This document shows positions 1 to 5,292 of a DNA stretch of 6,184 nucleotides, one piece after another. The first letter of the stretch is position 1. Each line of letters starts with the position of its first letter. Below the pieces are notes generated by a model. The model had not been told where the DNA came from. It did no database searches and was given only the letters and a program-made list of their open reading frames with translations. Both the position numbers and the translations under genes were made by a program. The stretch is taken from the NCBI GenBank assembly GCA_028277485.1, contig JANQGE010000040.1, positions 1-6,184 on the forward strand. The letters run 5' to 3'. The DNA comes from Chlorobium sp. (lineage in GTDB: Bacteria > Bacteroidota > Chlorobiia > Chlorobiales > Chlorobiaceae).

Positions 1-1
1 G

Positions 2-601
2 CATGGATTTACGCTGGTGTATGATGAGTTTTCGCGTTCTCGTCCGGAAGCAAATAATGTTTTGCTGTCAATTTTGCAGGAAAAGATAATGGATATGCCC
101 CCAGGGCGGGGAGAAGACCCCTACCTGAAGGTTCATCCTGAGTTTACGGCTATTTTTACCTCCAACCCGGAAGAGTATGCCGGCGTAAATAGAACCCAGG
201 ATGCATTGAGGGATAGAATGATAACGATGGACGTCGATCATTTCGACTATGAGACAGAAGTAAAGATCGCCCGGGCAAAATCAGGCCTCTCCCGTAAGGA
301 TACAGAGAAGGTGGTTAACGTTGTGCGGGGATTGAGAGAGTCGAAAAAGAGCGAGTTCGAGCCTACGGTAAGGGCCAGCATTATGATTACAAAGACGGTT
401 AAGCAGCTTAGCCTTAAACCGGAGCGTGACAAGGAGGTGTTTGGGGAGATTTGTCAGGATATTCTTTCATCGGCAACAAGCCGGGTGGGTTCCAAGACCA
501 ATCAACAGCGCGTGAGGAGAATTGTTGTGGATTTAATCAATGAGGGTTTGACTTCAACAGTGGGTAAAGAAAAAGAGGAGACGTGCCATGAAGCAGTTTA
601 G
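2..601 (+). CDS. gvpN: GvpN, gas-vesicle AAA+ (MoxR-type) ATPase, 5'-truncated by the window edge
   Basis: GvpN is a cytoplasmic AAA+ ATPase of the MoxR type needed for normal gas-vesicle enlargement. Only the C-terminal part is here. The frame is already open at base 2 (HGFTLVYDEF...), so the GTG at 17 is an internal codon and the true start, with the Walker A loop, lies upstream. Visible parts are a Walker B strand ending in Asp-Glu (codons at 23 and 26), followed by SRSRPEANNVLL as in GvpN/MoxR proteins. Next come a sensor-1 type strand with Asn (FTAIFTSNPEEYAGV) and a DALRDRM segment holding candidate arginine-finger residues. A helical lid follows, ending QRVRRIVVDLIN. The stop is TAG at 599-601, and the gene overlaps the next by 14 nt, suggesting translational coupling. 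GvpN and other MoxR ATPases are similar, but the rest of the cluster settles the assignment. No frame damage is seen. Confidence 0.93.
   Translation, partial: HGFTLVYDEFSRSRPEANNVLLSILQEKIMDMPPGRGEDPYLKVHPEFTAIFTSNPEEYAGVNRTQDALRDRMITMDVDHFDYETEVKIARAKSGLSRKDTEKVVNVVRGLRESKKSEFEPTVRASIMITKTVKQLSLKPERDKEVFGEICQDILSSATSRVGSKTNQQRVRRIVVDLINEGLTSTVGKEKEETCHEAV
575..580 (+). promoter_or_regulatory. Ribosome binding site of the coiled-coil gene
   Basis: GAGGAG lies 7 nt before the ATG at 588, inside the 3' end of gvpN. It supports the overlapping start and is the best Shine-Dalgarno match in the window. Confidence 0.7.
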
Positions 602-908
602 TGCGGTTCGGGGGATGAAAACGCTCAAGACGTTAGGCGGGCTGAAACGTCGTGCTTCAAACAGTGATCGAACTCAGGCTCATCTTGATATCTATATTTT
701 GGTGCAGGAAAGGGATCGCCTTGAGAAAGAAAAACACCAGGTGTTATCGAGGCTGGAGTCAATCGATGATAGATTGAAAACGATCGATAACCGGATAGGT
801 GAATTGAAGAATATCAGCGAAAAGGAACCTGCAAAAACGCAAAACCAGCAGATATTGAGCGATAAAGAAGACGGCAAGACGTGGCAGGTGAAAAACCTGC
901 ACTATTAA
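588..908 (+). CDS. Small basic coiled-coil protein of the gas-vesicle cluster, function unknown
   Basis: This is a 106-residue protein that I cannot assign to a named family with confidence. Residues 1-24 are basic (MKQFSAVRGMKTLKTLGGLK, then RRAS). Residues about 33-75 form a charged heptad-like helix (LVQERDRLEKEKHQVLSRLE and on), expected to be a coiled coil. The tail is polar and probably disordered. There is no signal peptide or membrane segment. The start is supported by GAGGAG 7 nt upstream and by the 14-nt overlap with gvpN; the stop is TAA at 906-908. The layout, a basic head followed by a HLDIYILVQE-type helix, recalls small accessory proteins such as cyanobacterial GvpV, but that resemblance is from memory and weak. 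Its position between gvpN and gvpJ makes an assembly or scaffold role likely; this is inference from context only. Confidence 0.8.
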   Translation: MKQFSAVRGMKTLKTLGGLKRRASNSDRTQAHLDIYILVQERDRLEKEKHQVLSRLESIDDRLKTIDNRIGELKNISEKEPAKTQNQQILSDKEDGKTWQVKNLHY

Positions 909-926
909 ATTGTAAAACGCATCTCC

Positions 927-1229
927 ATGAGTCAAATAACCCACGCAACGCAGGCGTCAACACTTGCCGACATTTTAGAGAGGGTTCTGGATAAAGGTGT
1001 TGTCATTGCCGGTGATATAAAGGTGCAGATCGCGGATATCGATCTTATAACGTTGAAGATACGTCTGGTTGTGGCTTCTGTCGACAAAGCCAAGGAGATA
1101 GGGATTAACTGGTGGGAAGAGGATGGGAATCTTTCCTTGAGCAGCAGGTTCAAGGACCTGCAGCAGGAAAACAATGCATTGAAAGAGAGGATTGTGAAGC
1201 TGGAGAGCGCAAGAGATGATGCGGGGTAG
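927..1229 (+). CDS. gvpJ: GvpJ-type minor gas-vesicle protein (GvpA family)
   Basis: This 100-residue protein belongs to the GvpA/GvpJ/GvpM family. GvpA forms the ribbed shell, and GvpJ-type relatives are minor proteins needed for nucleation or for shaping the tips. Residues 11-59 hold the family core: STLADILERVLDKGVVIAGD (helix 1 and the first strand), then IADIDLITLKIRLVVASVDK (second strand and helix 2). The core is followed by WWEED at 62-66. Residues 75-94 form a short charged coiled coil that the shell protein GvpA lacks. The WWEED stretch and coiled-coil tail resemble Bacillus-type GvpJ more than GvpA, GvpM or GvpS. ATG 927 is the first usual start after an in-frame stop at 906-908. 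No clear Shine-Dalgarno precedes it, so translation may depend on the gene 18 nt upstream. GvpJ versus another minor paralogue is not certain. Confidence 0.88.
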   Translation: MSQITHATQASTLADILERVLDKGVVIAGDIKVQIADIDLITLKIRLVVASVDKAKEIGINWWEEDGNLSLSSRFKDLQQENNALKERIVKLESARDDAG

Positions 1230-1255
1230 AGGTGTGTGTCAGTTGACAAAAGAAT

Positions 1256-1292
1256 AGTGACAAGTAACAAGTGACGAGAAACAAGTGACAAG
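1256..1292 (+). repeat. Spacer repeat, copy 1 (GTGACAAG/GTGACGAG type)
   Basis: The stretch is built from the short motif ACAAGTGAC and its variants. Bases 1268-1292 are identical, 25 of 25, to 1426-1450. This copy carries one extra motif unit (AAGTAAC) at its 5' side compared with the second copy. It is non-coding and lies just after gvpJ. Confidence 0.85.
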
Positions 1293-1330
1293 AGGGAACC
1301 AGTCGGCAGTTGGCAAGGCGATAAGGACAA

Positions 1331-1361
1331 GTCAAAATTCAAAAGTAAAAAGGTCAAAATT
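1331..1361 (+). repeat. AT-rich short repeat module (GTCAAAATT twice)
   Basis: GTCAAAATT occurs at 1331-1339 and again at 1353-1361, separated by an A-rich linker. This is part of the mosaic of small repeat modules filling the gvpJ-gvpH gap. No coding or RNA-gene signal is seen. Confidence 0.55.
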
Positions 1362-1382
1362 AAAGAGCGTTGGAGTAGTCGG

Positions 1383-1412
1383 AAATCGGGGTCGGTATCG
1401 GGTTTCGGGGTC
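1383..1412 (+). repeat. G-rich TCGGGGTC/TCGGTATCGGG repeat module
   Basis: TCGGGGTC appears twice (about 1386-1393 and 1405-1412) around TCGGTATCGGG. All four G-runs are on the + strand. It is another module of the spacer mosaic, with no gene in it. Confidence 0.5.
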
Positions 1413-1420
1413 GAAAGAGC

Positions 1421-1450
1421 AGTGACAAGTGACGAGAAACAAGTGACAAG
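1421..1450 (+). repeat. Spacer repeat, copy 2 (GTGACAAG/GTGACGAG type)
   Basis: Bases 1426-1450 exactly repeat 1268-1292 (25 bp). This copy starts AGTGACAAGTGACGAG, one motif unit shorter than copy 1. Its 3' end also forms the left arm of the hairpin at 1440-1474. Confidence 0.85.
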
Positions 1451-1474
1451 TCCTTTAAACCAACATGTCACTCG
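1440..1474 (+). other. Imperfect inverted repeat upstream of gvpH
   Basis: The arm 1440-1451 (CAAGTGACAAGT) pairs with 1463-1474 (ACATGTCACTCG) at 10 of 12 positions across an 11-nt loop. The uninterrupted core is AGTGACA/TGTCACT. It ends directly before TATACTTTT. It could be a weak transcription terminator or attenuator for the gvpJ side, an operator for the gvpH side, or only the spacer repeat in inverted orientation. The stem is too poor in GC to call it a firm terminator. Confidence 0.4.
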
Positions 1475-1480
1475 TATACT
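1452..1480 (+). promoter_or_regulatory. Candidate weak promoter for the gvpH-Get3-Cdc48 block
   Basis: TATACT at 1475-1480 is one base from the -10 consensus and lies 28 nt before the gvpH start. The matching -35 position (CCTTTA, 1452-1457, 17-nt spacer) is poor, so an activator or another sigma factor may be needed if the site is real. The 279-bp gap before gvpH makes an internal promoter reasonable. Confidence 0.3.
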
Positions 1481-1508
1481 TTTAAAAATCGGGGTTCACT
1501 ATTGAATC

Positions 1509-2042
1509 ATGAATGAAAAGAAGCAGAAAAAGGAAGACTTTGACATTGATTTTGGATTTGGCAGCCTGAAGCTTGGCGGATTGTTTGATAATCTCGAAAA
1601 GTTGGTTGACGCCGCCGCCAAACTCAAGGATTCCGGCGGAGAGTATAGAAAAGAGGGTGAAATCGATTTCAGTCATTTGAAAAAGGGGATGAAAGGGATT
1701 TTTGGTGTCACAGTCAAAACAGGGATTGGTGATGAGCAGCCTGTTGTTGAGTCCTTTGGCAATATCAGGAAAACACCCGAAGGTCCGAAGGTAGAAGAGG
1801 AGCGTGAGCCGTTATCGGATATTTTTGATGAGGAGAATGCCATAGTGGTCATGCTTGAAATGCCCGGTGTTGCGAAAGAGGATATAACGGTTGATATCGA
1901 GGGAGATATTCTGGAGGTTGTGGCACAAAGTCGGTCCAGAAAGTATCGAAAGGAACTTTTGCTTCCCGCACAGGTAAAAGCCGAAACGGTGGCGTGGACA
2001 TACAGCAATGGTGTGTTGGAAATAACCCTGAAGAAAGGCTGA
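1509..2042 (+). CDS. gvpH: GvpH-like small heat-shock protein (Hsp20/alpha-crystallin domain)
   Basis: This 177-residue cytoplasmic protein probably acts as a holdase for gas-vesicle proteins, or as a regulator as described for haloarchaeal GvpH. Residues 1-40 are charged, then have an amphipathic stretch (DFGFGSLKLGGLFDNLEKLV). GIFGVTVKTG at 63-72 resembles the conserved segment ahead of the domain in archaeal GvpH. An alpha-crystallin domain covers about 99-177, with IVVMLEMPGVAKEDITVDIE, a central LEVVAQSRSRKYRKELLLP strand pair and the closing GVLEITL at 168-174. The protein ends three residues after that strand, so the C-terminal IxI-type extension of typical Hsp20 oligomers is absent. 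ATG 1509 is the first start after an in-frame TGA at 1503; no good Shine-Dalgarno is seen. The stop at 2040-2042 is 1 nt from the next start. The Hsp20 fold is sure; the GvpH name is likely. Confidence 0.85.
   Translation: MNEKKQKKEDFDIDFGFGSLKLGGLFDNLEKLVDAAAKLKDSGGEYRKEGEIDFSHLKKGMKGIFGVTVKTGIGDEQPVVESFGNIRKTPEGPKVEEEREPLSDIFDEENAIVVMLEMPGVAKEDITVDIEGDILEVVAQSRSRKYRKELLLPAQVKAETVAWTYSNGVLEITLKKG
2031..2038 (+). promoter_or_regulatory. Ribosome binding site deciding the GTG start of the Get3-like gene
   Basis: AAGAAAGG lies 5 nt before the GTG at 2044, within the last codons of gvpH. It supports the non-ATG start; the P-loop lies only 17 residues in, so a later start would remove part of the fold. 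Confidence 0.5.
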
Positions 2043-2043
2043 C

Positions 2044-2985
2044 GTGCCACTAAGAAATCTGCTCGACCCTGCATTGAAGATAGTGCTTTTTGGAGGAAAG
2101 GGGGGGGTAGGTAAAACAACTTCTGCATCAGCTACAGCACTGTATCTTGCCCAACAGCAGTATAAGACGCTTTTAATTTCAACAGATCCGGCTCATTCCC
2201 TTTCAGATAGTTTTGAACGCTCCATTGGCAGTGACATTACCGAAGTTCAGGAAGTAAAACGGTTAAGCGTTCTCGAAATCGATGCGGACAGGGCGTTTGC
2301 AAAGTTCCGGCTTGAGCATGAGCCGGAAATCAGGAAATTGTTCGATACGTCAACAGGATTGGACGAGGAGGATATCGAATCCTTCATGAGCATGCCCGTT
2401 CCAGGGGTTGACGAGGTTATGGGGTTTAAGACTATTGTAGATATCATTGATGAGGCAAAATTTGAGAAGTACGTTGTTGATACGGCGCCAACCGGACACG
2501 CTTTGCGGTTGATAACATCCCCCCGGCTTCTTGATGACTGGGTAAAGGTTATGGCCAGGTTACGGTGGAAGTACCGCTATATGGTGACTCGATTTGCCGG
2601 AAAATACCAGCCGGACGAAGCTGATGACTTTCTTTTTGCGATGAAGAAGACCGTCAAGAAAGTTCAAAAACTGTTGCAGGACAAAACGCAGTCCGAATTC
2701 ATTGCTGTAACCATTCCCGAAGCGATGGCTATTGAGGAAACGAAGAGGTTTTTAGTGCAGCTTAAAAGACTCGATGTTGCTGTAAAACAGTTGATCGTTA
2801 ACAATGTGATGGAGTCTGAAGGTTGTGACTTTTGCCGGCAAAGAAAACACGGTCAAAGCGGCTATCTTGCTGTTTTACGTAAGGAGTTCAGCAATCATGA
2901 GTTGACTATGATTCCATTGCAGCCAACAGAAGTCAAAGGAGTCGAGGGTTTGCAGGGTATAATGCATCATCTTTTCAGCTCATGA
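2044..2985 (+). CDS. Get3/ArsA-type anion-transporting-family ATPase
   Basis: This 313-residue soluble P-loop ATPase belongs to the ArsA/Get3 family. It is a single ATPase domain, like Get3/TRC40, which bind hydrophobic membrane segments as dimers. Arsenite-pump ArsA of E. coli is a tandem of two. Visible motifs are the deviant Walker A GGKGGVGKTT at 17-26, switch I STDPAHS at 46-52 with the catalytic-type Asp48, and PGVDE at 120-124. Switch II is DTAPTGHALRLI at 146-157. IVNNV precedes a CDFC pair (Cys261 and Cys264) matching the zinc-binding CxxC of Get3 dimers. It starts with GTG 1 nt after gvpH, and its stop overlaps the Cdc48 start as ATGA. No arsenic genes are present here. A chaperone role for hydrophobic GvpA-type proteins fits the context better than arsenite efflux, but that is inference. 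Confidence 0.9.
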   Translation: MPLRNLLDPALKIVLFGGKGGVGKTTSASATALYLAQQQYKTLLISTDPAHSLSDSFERSIGSDITEVQEVKRLSVLEIDADRAFAKFRLEHEPEIRKLFDTSTGLDEEDIESFMSMPVPGVDEVMGFKTIVDIIDEAKFEKYVVDTAPTGHALRLITSPRLLDDWVKVMARLRWKYRYMVTRFAGKYQPDEADDFLFAMKKTVKKVQKLLQDKTQSEFIAVTIPEAMAIEETKRFLVQLKRLDVAVKQLIVNNVMESEGCDFCRQRKHGQSGYLAVLRKEFSNHELTMIPLQPTEVKGVEGLQGIMHHLFSS

Positions 2986-5210
2986 AAGACGTTGCTGCAG
3001 CAAGCTATCAGGTTAAGGAAGCACTTCCGAAGGACGTTGGCCGGGCCATTTGCCGGCTCGATCCGCAAGAAATGCGCTATTTTGGTTTTTCAGCAGGTCA
3101 AGTTGTTGTCATCCGCGGCAAGAGAAAGACTCCTGTCCGGGTCATGCCTTCCTATCCGGAAGATCGGGGTAAGACCATTGTGCAAATTGACGGTATTACA
3201 AGGGATAACGCCCAGGTAGGGCTGAATGATAAGGTGCAGCTTGAGAGCGTGGAAGCCCGGTCAGCAAGCAAGGTTGTGCTGCTGCCGCTCACTGGGGTCA
3301 GCCTTTCGCAGAAAGATGACGATAGCCGTTACCTGGGCTCTCTGATTGATGGCTTGCCCGTAACAGCAGGAGACAGAATCAGGACCAACCTGTTTGGTGC
3401 GAGAGCAGCCGAATTCAAGGTGCTCGAGACCGTGCCGAAGGGTGTTACGTTCATTACCACCGAGGCGACGATACGGGTAAAGACAAATGAACAGGGAGAA
3501 AAAAGGGCCGCCAGGATAGCCTATGAAGACATAGGAGGGCTTGGGTCGCAGGTACAGCGGATTCGTGAAATGATCGAGCTGCCGCTTCGTTTTCCTCAGA
3601 TTTTTGAGCGCTTGGGAATCGAACCTCCCAAAGGGGTGCTTTTACACGGACCTCCAGGCACCGGAAAAACACTGACGGCGCGTGCCGTGGCAAATGAAAC
3701 CGATGCGTACTTCACCCACATTTCGGGTCCGGAAATCATAGGGAAATTTTATGGCGAGAGTGAGGCAAGGTTAAGAAGGGTTTTTGAAGAAGCGGAAGCT
3801 CACGCCCCAGCGATCATCTTTATTGATGAAATTGACGCCATTGCCCCCAAACGGGAAGACATGGGCGGGGAAAAGCAGGTTGAGCGCCGTGTTGTGGCAC
3901 AATTGCTTGCATTGCTGGATGGTTTGAAATCAAGGGGACAGGTTATTGTTATTGGCGCAACAAATTTGCCCAACACTCTCGATCCTGCCCTGAGGCGACC
4001 GGGAAGGTTTGATCGGGAAATTTTGATACCGATACCCGATAAGAACGCCCGCTACGAAATTTTGCAGATTCACACAAGAGGCATGCCGTTAACCGAAGAG
4101 GTTGACCTTAAGAGATTGGCTGAAGTAACACATGGTTTTGTTGGGGCCGATCTTGATGCGTTTGCACGGGAGGCCGCTATGGTTGCGCTGCGCAGAATTT
4201 TGCCTGATATAGATTTTAATCTTGCCGATATACCGTATGACCTGTTGATGAGTCTCAGTATTACCATGGATGATTTTTTATCCGCCATGAAAGAGGTCGA
4301 TCCTTCGGCGATTCGGGAGGTGTTTGTCGAAGTCCCGAATGTTGGTTGGCAAGATGTCGGCGGGCTGGATGCCGTAAGGCAGGAATTGCAGGAGGCGGTT
4401 GTGTGGCCGCTGAAGTTTACGGAGATTTTCCGGGCAACAAAGACCAAGCCGCCAAAAGGCATCCTGCTGTACGGCCCGCCTGGTACCGGCAAGACCCTGA
4501 TTGCAAAGGCACTGGCTACCGAAAGCGAGGTAAACTTTATTGCTGTAAAGGGCCCTGAGCTGATCAATCAGTACATTGGTGAGTCTGAGCGCAGCGTAAG
4601 AGAAGTTTTTAAAAAAGCACGGCAGGCAGCTCCGACAATTCTCTTTCTTGACGAGATCGACAGCCTTGTGCCGAAACGGAGCCAGGAATCCTCGGGAGCA
4701 CGGGTAACTGAACGGGTGATCAGCCAACTGTTGACCGAAATGGATGGTATTGAGGAACTACGGGGAGTTTTGGTGCTTGCGGCAACAAACCGTCTGGATC
4801 TTATAGAGCCGGCGCTGCTCAGAAGTGGACGATTTGATCTTGTCCTTGAAATACCCGGGCCTGACCGGAAAGCACGGGAAGCTATTTTTGCCATACATAC
4901 ACAGTCTAAACTGCTCGCAGCAGATGTAGACATATCGATGCTCGCCGGGAAAACAGAGGGGATGACAGGCGCGGATATCGCATTTATCTGTAGAAGAGCT
5001 TCGATGTTGAGCATAAGGGAACATATCAAGCGGCTTGCCTCACAAGCACCTGAGGAGTCCTTGCGTGATAAAAAGCCTGAAACGCCGTTGCTCGTAACTG
5101 CAGCACATTTTCAGGCGGCTATTGAGGGCACCTCTATTTATTGTCGCGAGCGACATGAGAACGAAGCGGACGGAGCGCAGAAACCGCATCCTATCCGCCC
5201 AACGAAGTAA
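2982..5210 (+). CDS. Cdc48/VAT-type double AAA+ ATPase with element-encoded C-terminus
   Basis: This 742-residue unfoldase belongs to the Cdc48/p97/VAT family, a hexamer that pulls proteins apart or out of complexes. The N-domain (about 8-165) has the double-psi barrel start (KEALPKDVGRAICRLDPQEM) and the GLPVTAGDRIR subdomain. D1 has Walker A GPPGTGKT at 223-230, Walker B IIFIDE ending Asp282-Glu283 and RRPGRFD at 338-344. D2 has GPPGTGKT at 498-505, ILFLDE ending Asp557-Glu558 and LRSGRFD at 613-619. Both sites look active. The start is an ATGA overlap with the previous gene and has no Shine-Dalgarno, so it is probably translated by re-initiation. Length is close to archaeal VAT, but residues 715-742 and the TAA come from an inserted inverted-repeat element. 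The family's last helix is cut after HFQAAI. Precise substrates are unknown; gas-vesicle assembly intermediates are a guess from context. Confidence 0.95.
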   Translation: MKDVAAASYQVKEALPKDVGRAICRLDPQEMRYFGFSAGQVVVIRGKRKTPVRVMPSYPEDRGKTIVQIDGITRDNAQVGLNDKVQLESVEARSASKVVLLPLTGVSLSQKDDDSRYLGSLIDGLPVTAGDRIRTNLFGARAAEFKVLETVPKGVTFITTEATIRVKTNEQGEKRAARIAYEDIGGLGSQVQRIREMIELPLRFPQIFERLGIEPPKGVLLHGPPGTGKTLTARAVANETDAYFTHISGPEIIGKFYGESEARLRRVFEEAEAHAPAIIFIDEIDAIAPKREDMGGEKQVERRVVAQLLALLDGLKSRGQVIVIGATNLPNTLDPALRRPGRFDREILIPIPDKNARYEILQIHTRGMPLTEEVDLKRLAEVTHGFVGADLDAFAREAAMVALRRILPDIDFNLADIPYDLLMSLSITMDDFLSAMKEVDPSAIREVFVEVPNVGWQDVGGLDAVRQELQEAVVWPLKFTEIFRATKTKPPKGILLYGPPGTGKTLIAKALATESEVNFIAVKGPELINQYIGESERSVREVFKKARQAAPTILFLDEIDSLVPKRSQESSGARVTERVISQLLTEMDGIEELRGVLVLAATNRLDLIEPALLRSGRFDLVLEIPGPDRKAREAIFAIHTQSKLLAADVDISMLAGKTEGMTGADIAFICRRASMLSIREHIKRLASQAPEESLRDKKPETPLLVTAAHFQAAIEGTSIYCRERHENEADGAQKPHPIRPTK

Positions 5211-5242
5211 TCAGGGCGCGCAACAAATTAATAGAGATGCCC
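5126..5242. mobile_element. Miniature inverted-repeat element (copy A) inserted in the Cdc48 3' end
   Basis: The ends are GGGCACCTCTATTTATT (from 5126) and AAATTAATAGAGATGCCC (to 5242), pairing over about 17 positions with two mismatches. A 4-bp direct repeat TTGA flanks it (5122-5125 and 5243-5246), as expected of target-site duplication. The 117-bp body holds GGACGGAGCGCAGAAACCG (5168-5186), 17 of 19 identical to 6115-6133 in copy B, and CAACGAAG (5200-5207), also shared. It has no transposase, so it would need one in trans. It supplies the last codons and stop of the Cdc48 gene. The exact edge is uncertain by 2-3 bp because GA before GGGC is also present at copy B. Confidence 0.75.
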
Positions 5243-5272
5243 TTGATTTACTCGATAGTGTATGCATGTTTA
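5243..5272 (+). promoter_or_regulatory. Very weak candidate promoter at the edge of copy A, upstream of gvpF/L
   Basis: TTGATT (5243-5248) just outside the element and TGTTTA (5267-5272) are spaced by 18 nt. Both are partial matches. If read-through from the Cdc48 gene is reduced by the inserted inverted repeat, such a site could matter, but chance is the simpler reading. Confidence 0.15.
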
Positions 5273-5292
5273 AAGCAACCAATTGAAGTCGT

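Noticed and set aside
17..601. GTG at 17 as the true start of the first gene
   Set aside because: The frame is open upstream to the window edge and the residues before it (HGFTL) belong to the Walker B strand; starting at 17 would omit the P-loop.
1243..1270. Perfect -35 box TTGACA at 1243-1248
   Set aside because: The best -10 at proper spacing (TAACAA, 1265-1270) matches only three of six bases, and no gene starts for another 240 bp.
1256..1450. CRISPR array
   Set aside because: There are only two full copies of the direct repeat, they differ in length, the region between them is about 130 bp and itself contains other repeat modules, and no cas gene is present.
932..1471. Long open frame on the - strand across gvpJ and the repeat spacer
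   Set aside because: It lies opposite gvpJ and the repeat mosaic. Its protein is rich in Ser, Leu and Thr runs produced by the repeats and has no recognisable domain.
2044..2985. Arsenic resistance determinant
   Set aside because: The ArsA family match is real, but the protein is single-domain with a Get3-like CxxC, and no arsR, arsB, arsC or arsD is nearby.
4070..4727. Overlapping open frames on the - strand inside the Cdc48-like gene
   Set aside because: The + strand here encodes the end of D1 and the start of D2 of a well-conserved AAA+ protein, with Walker motifs intact. The antisense products show no family features.
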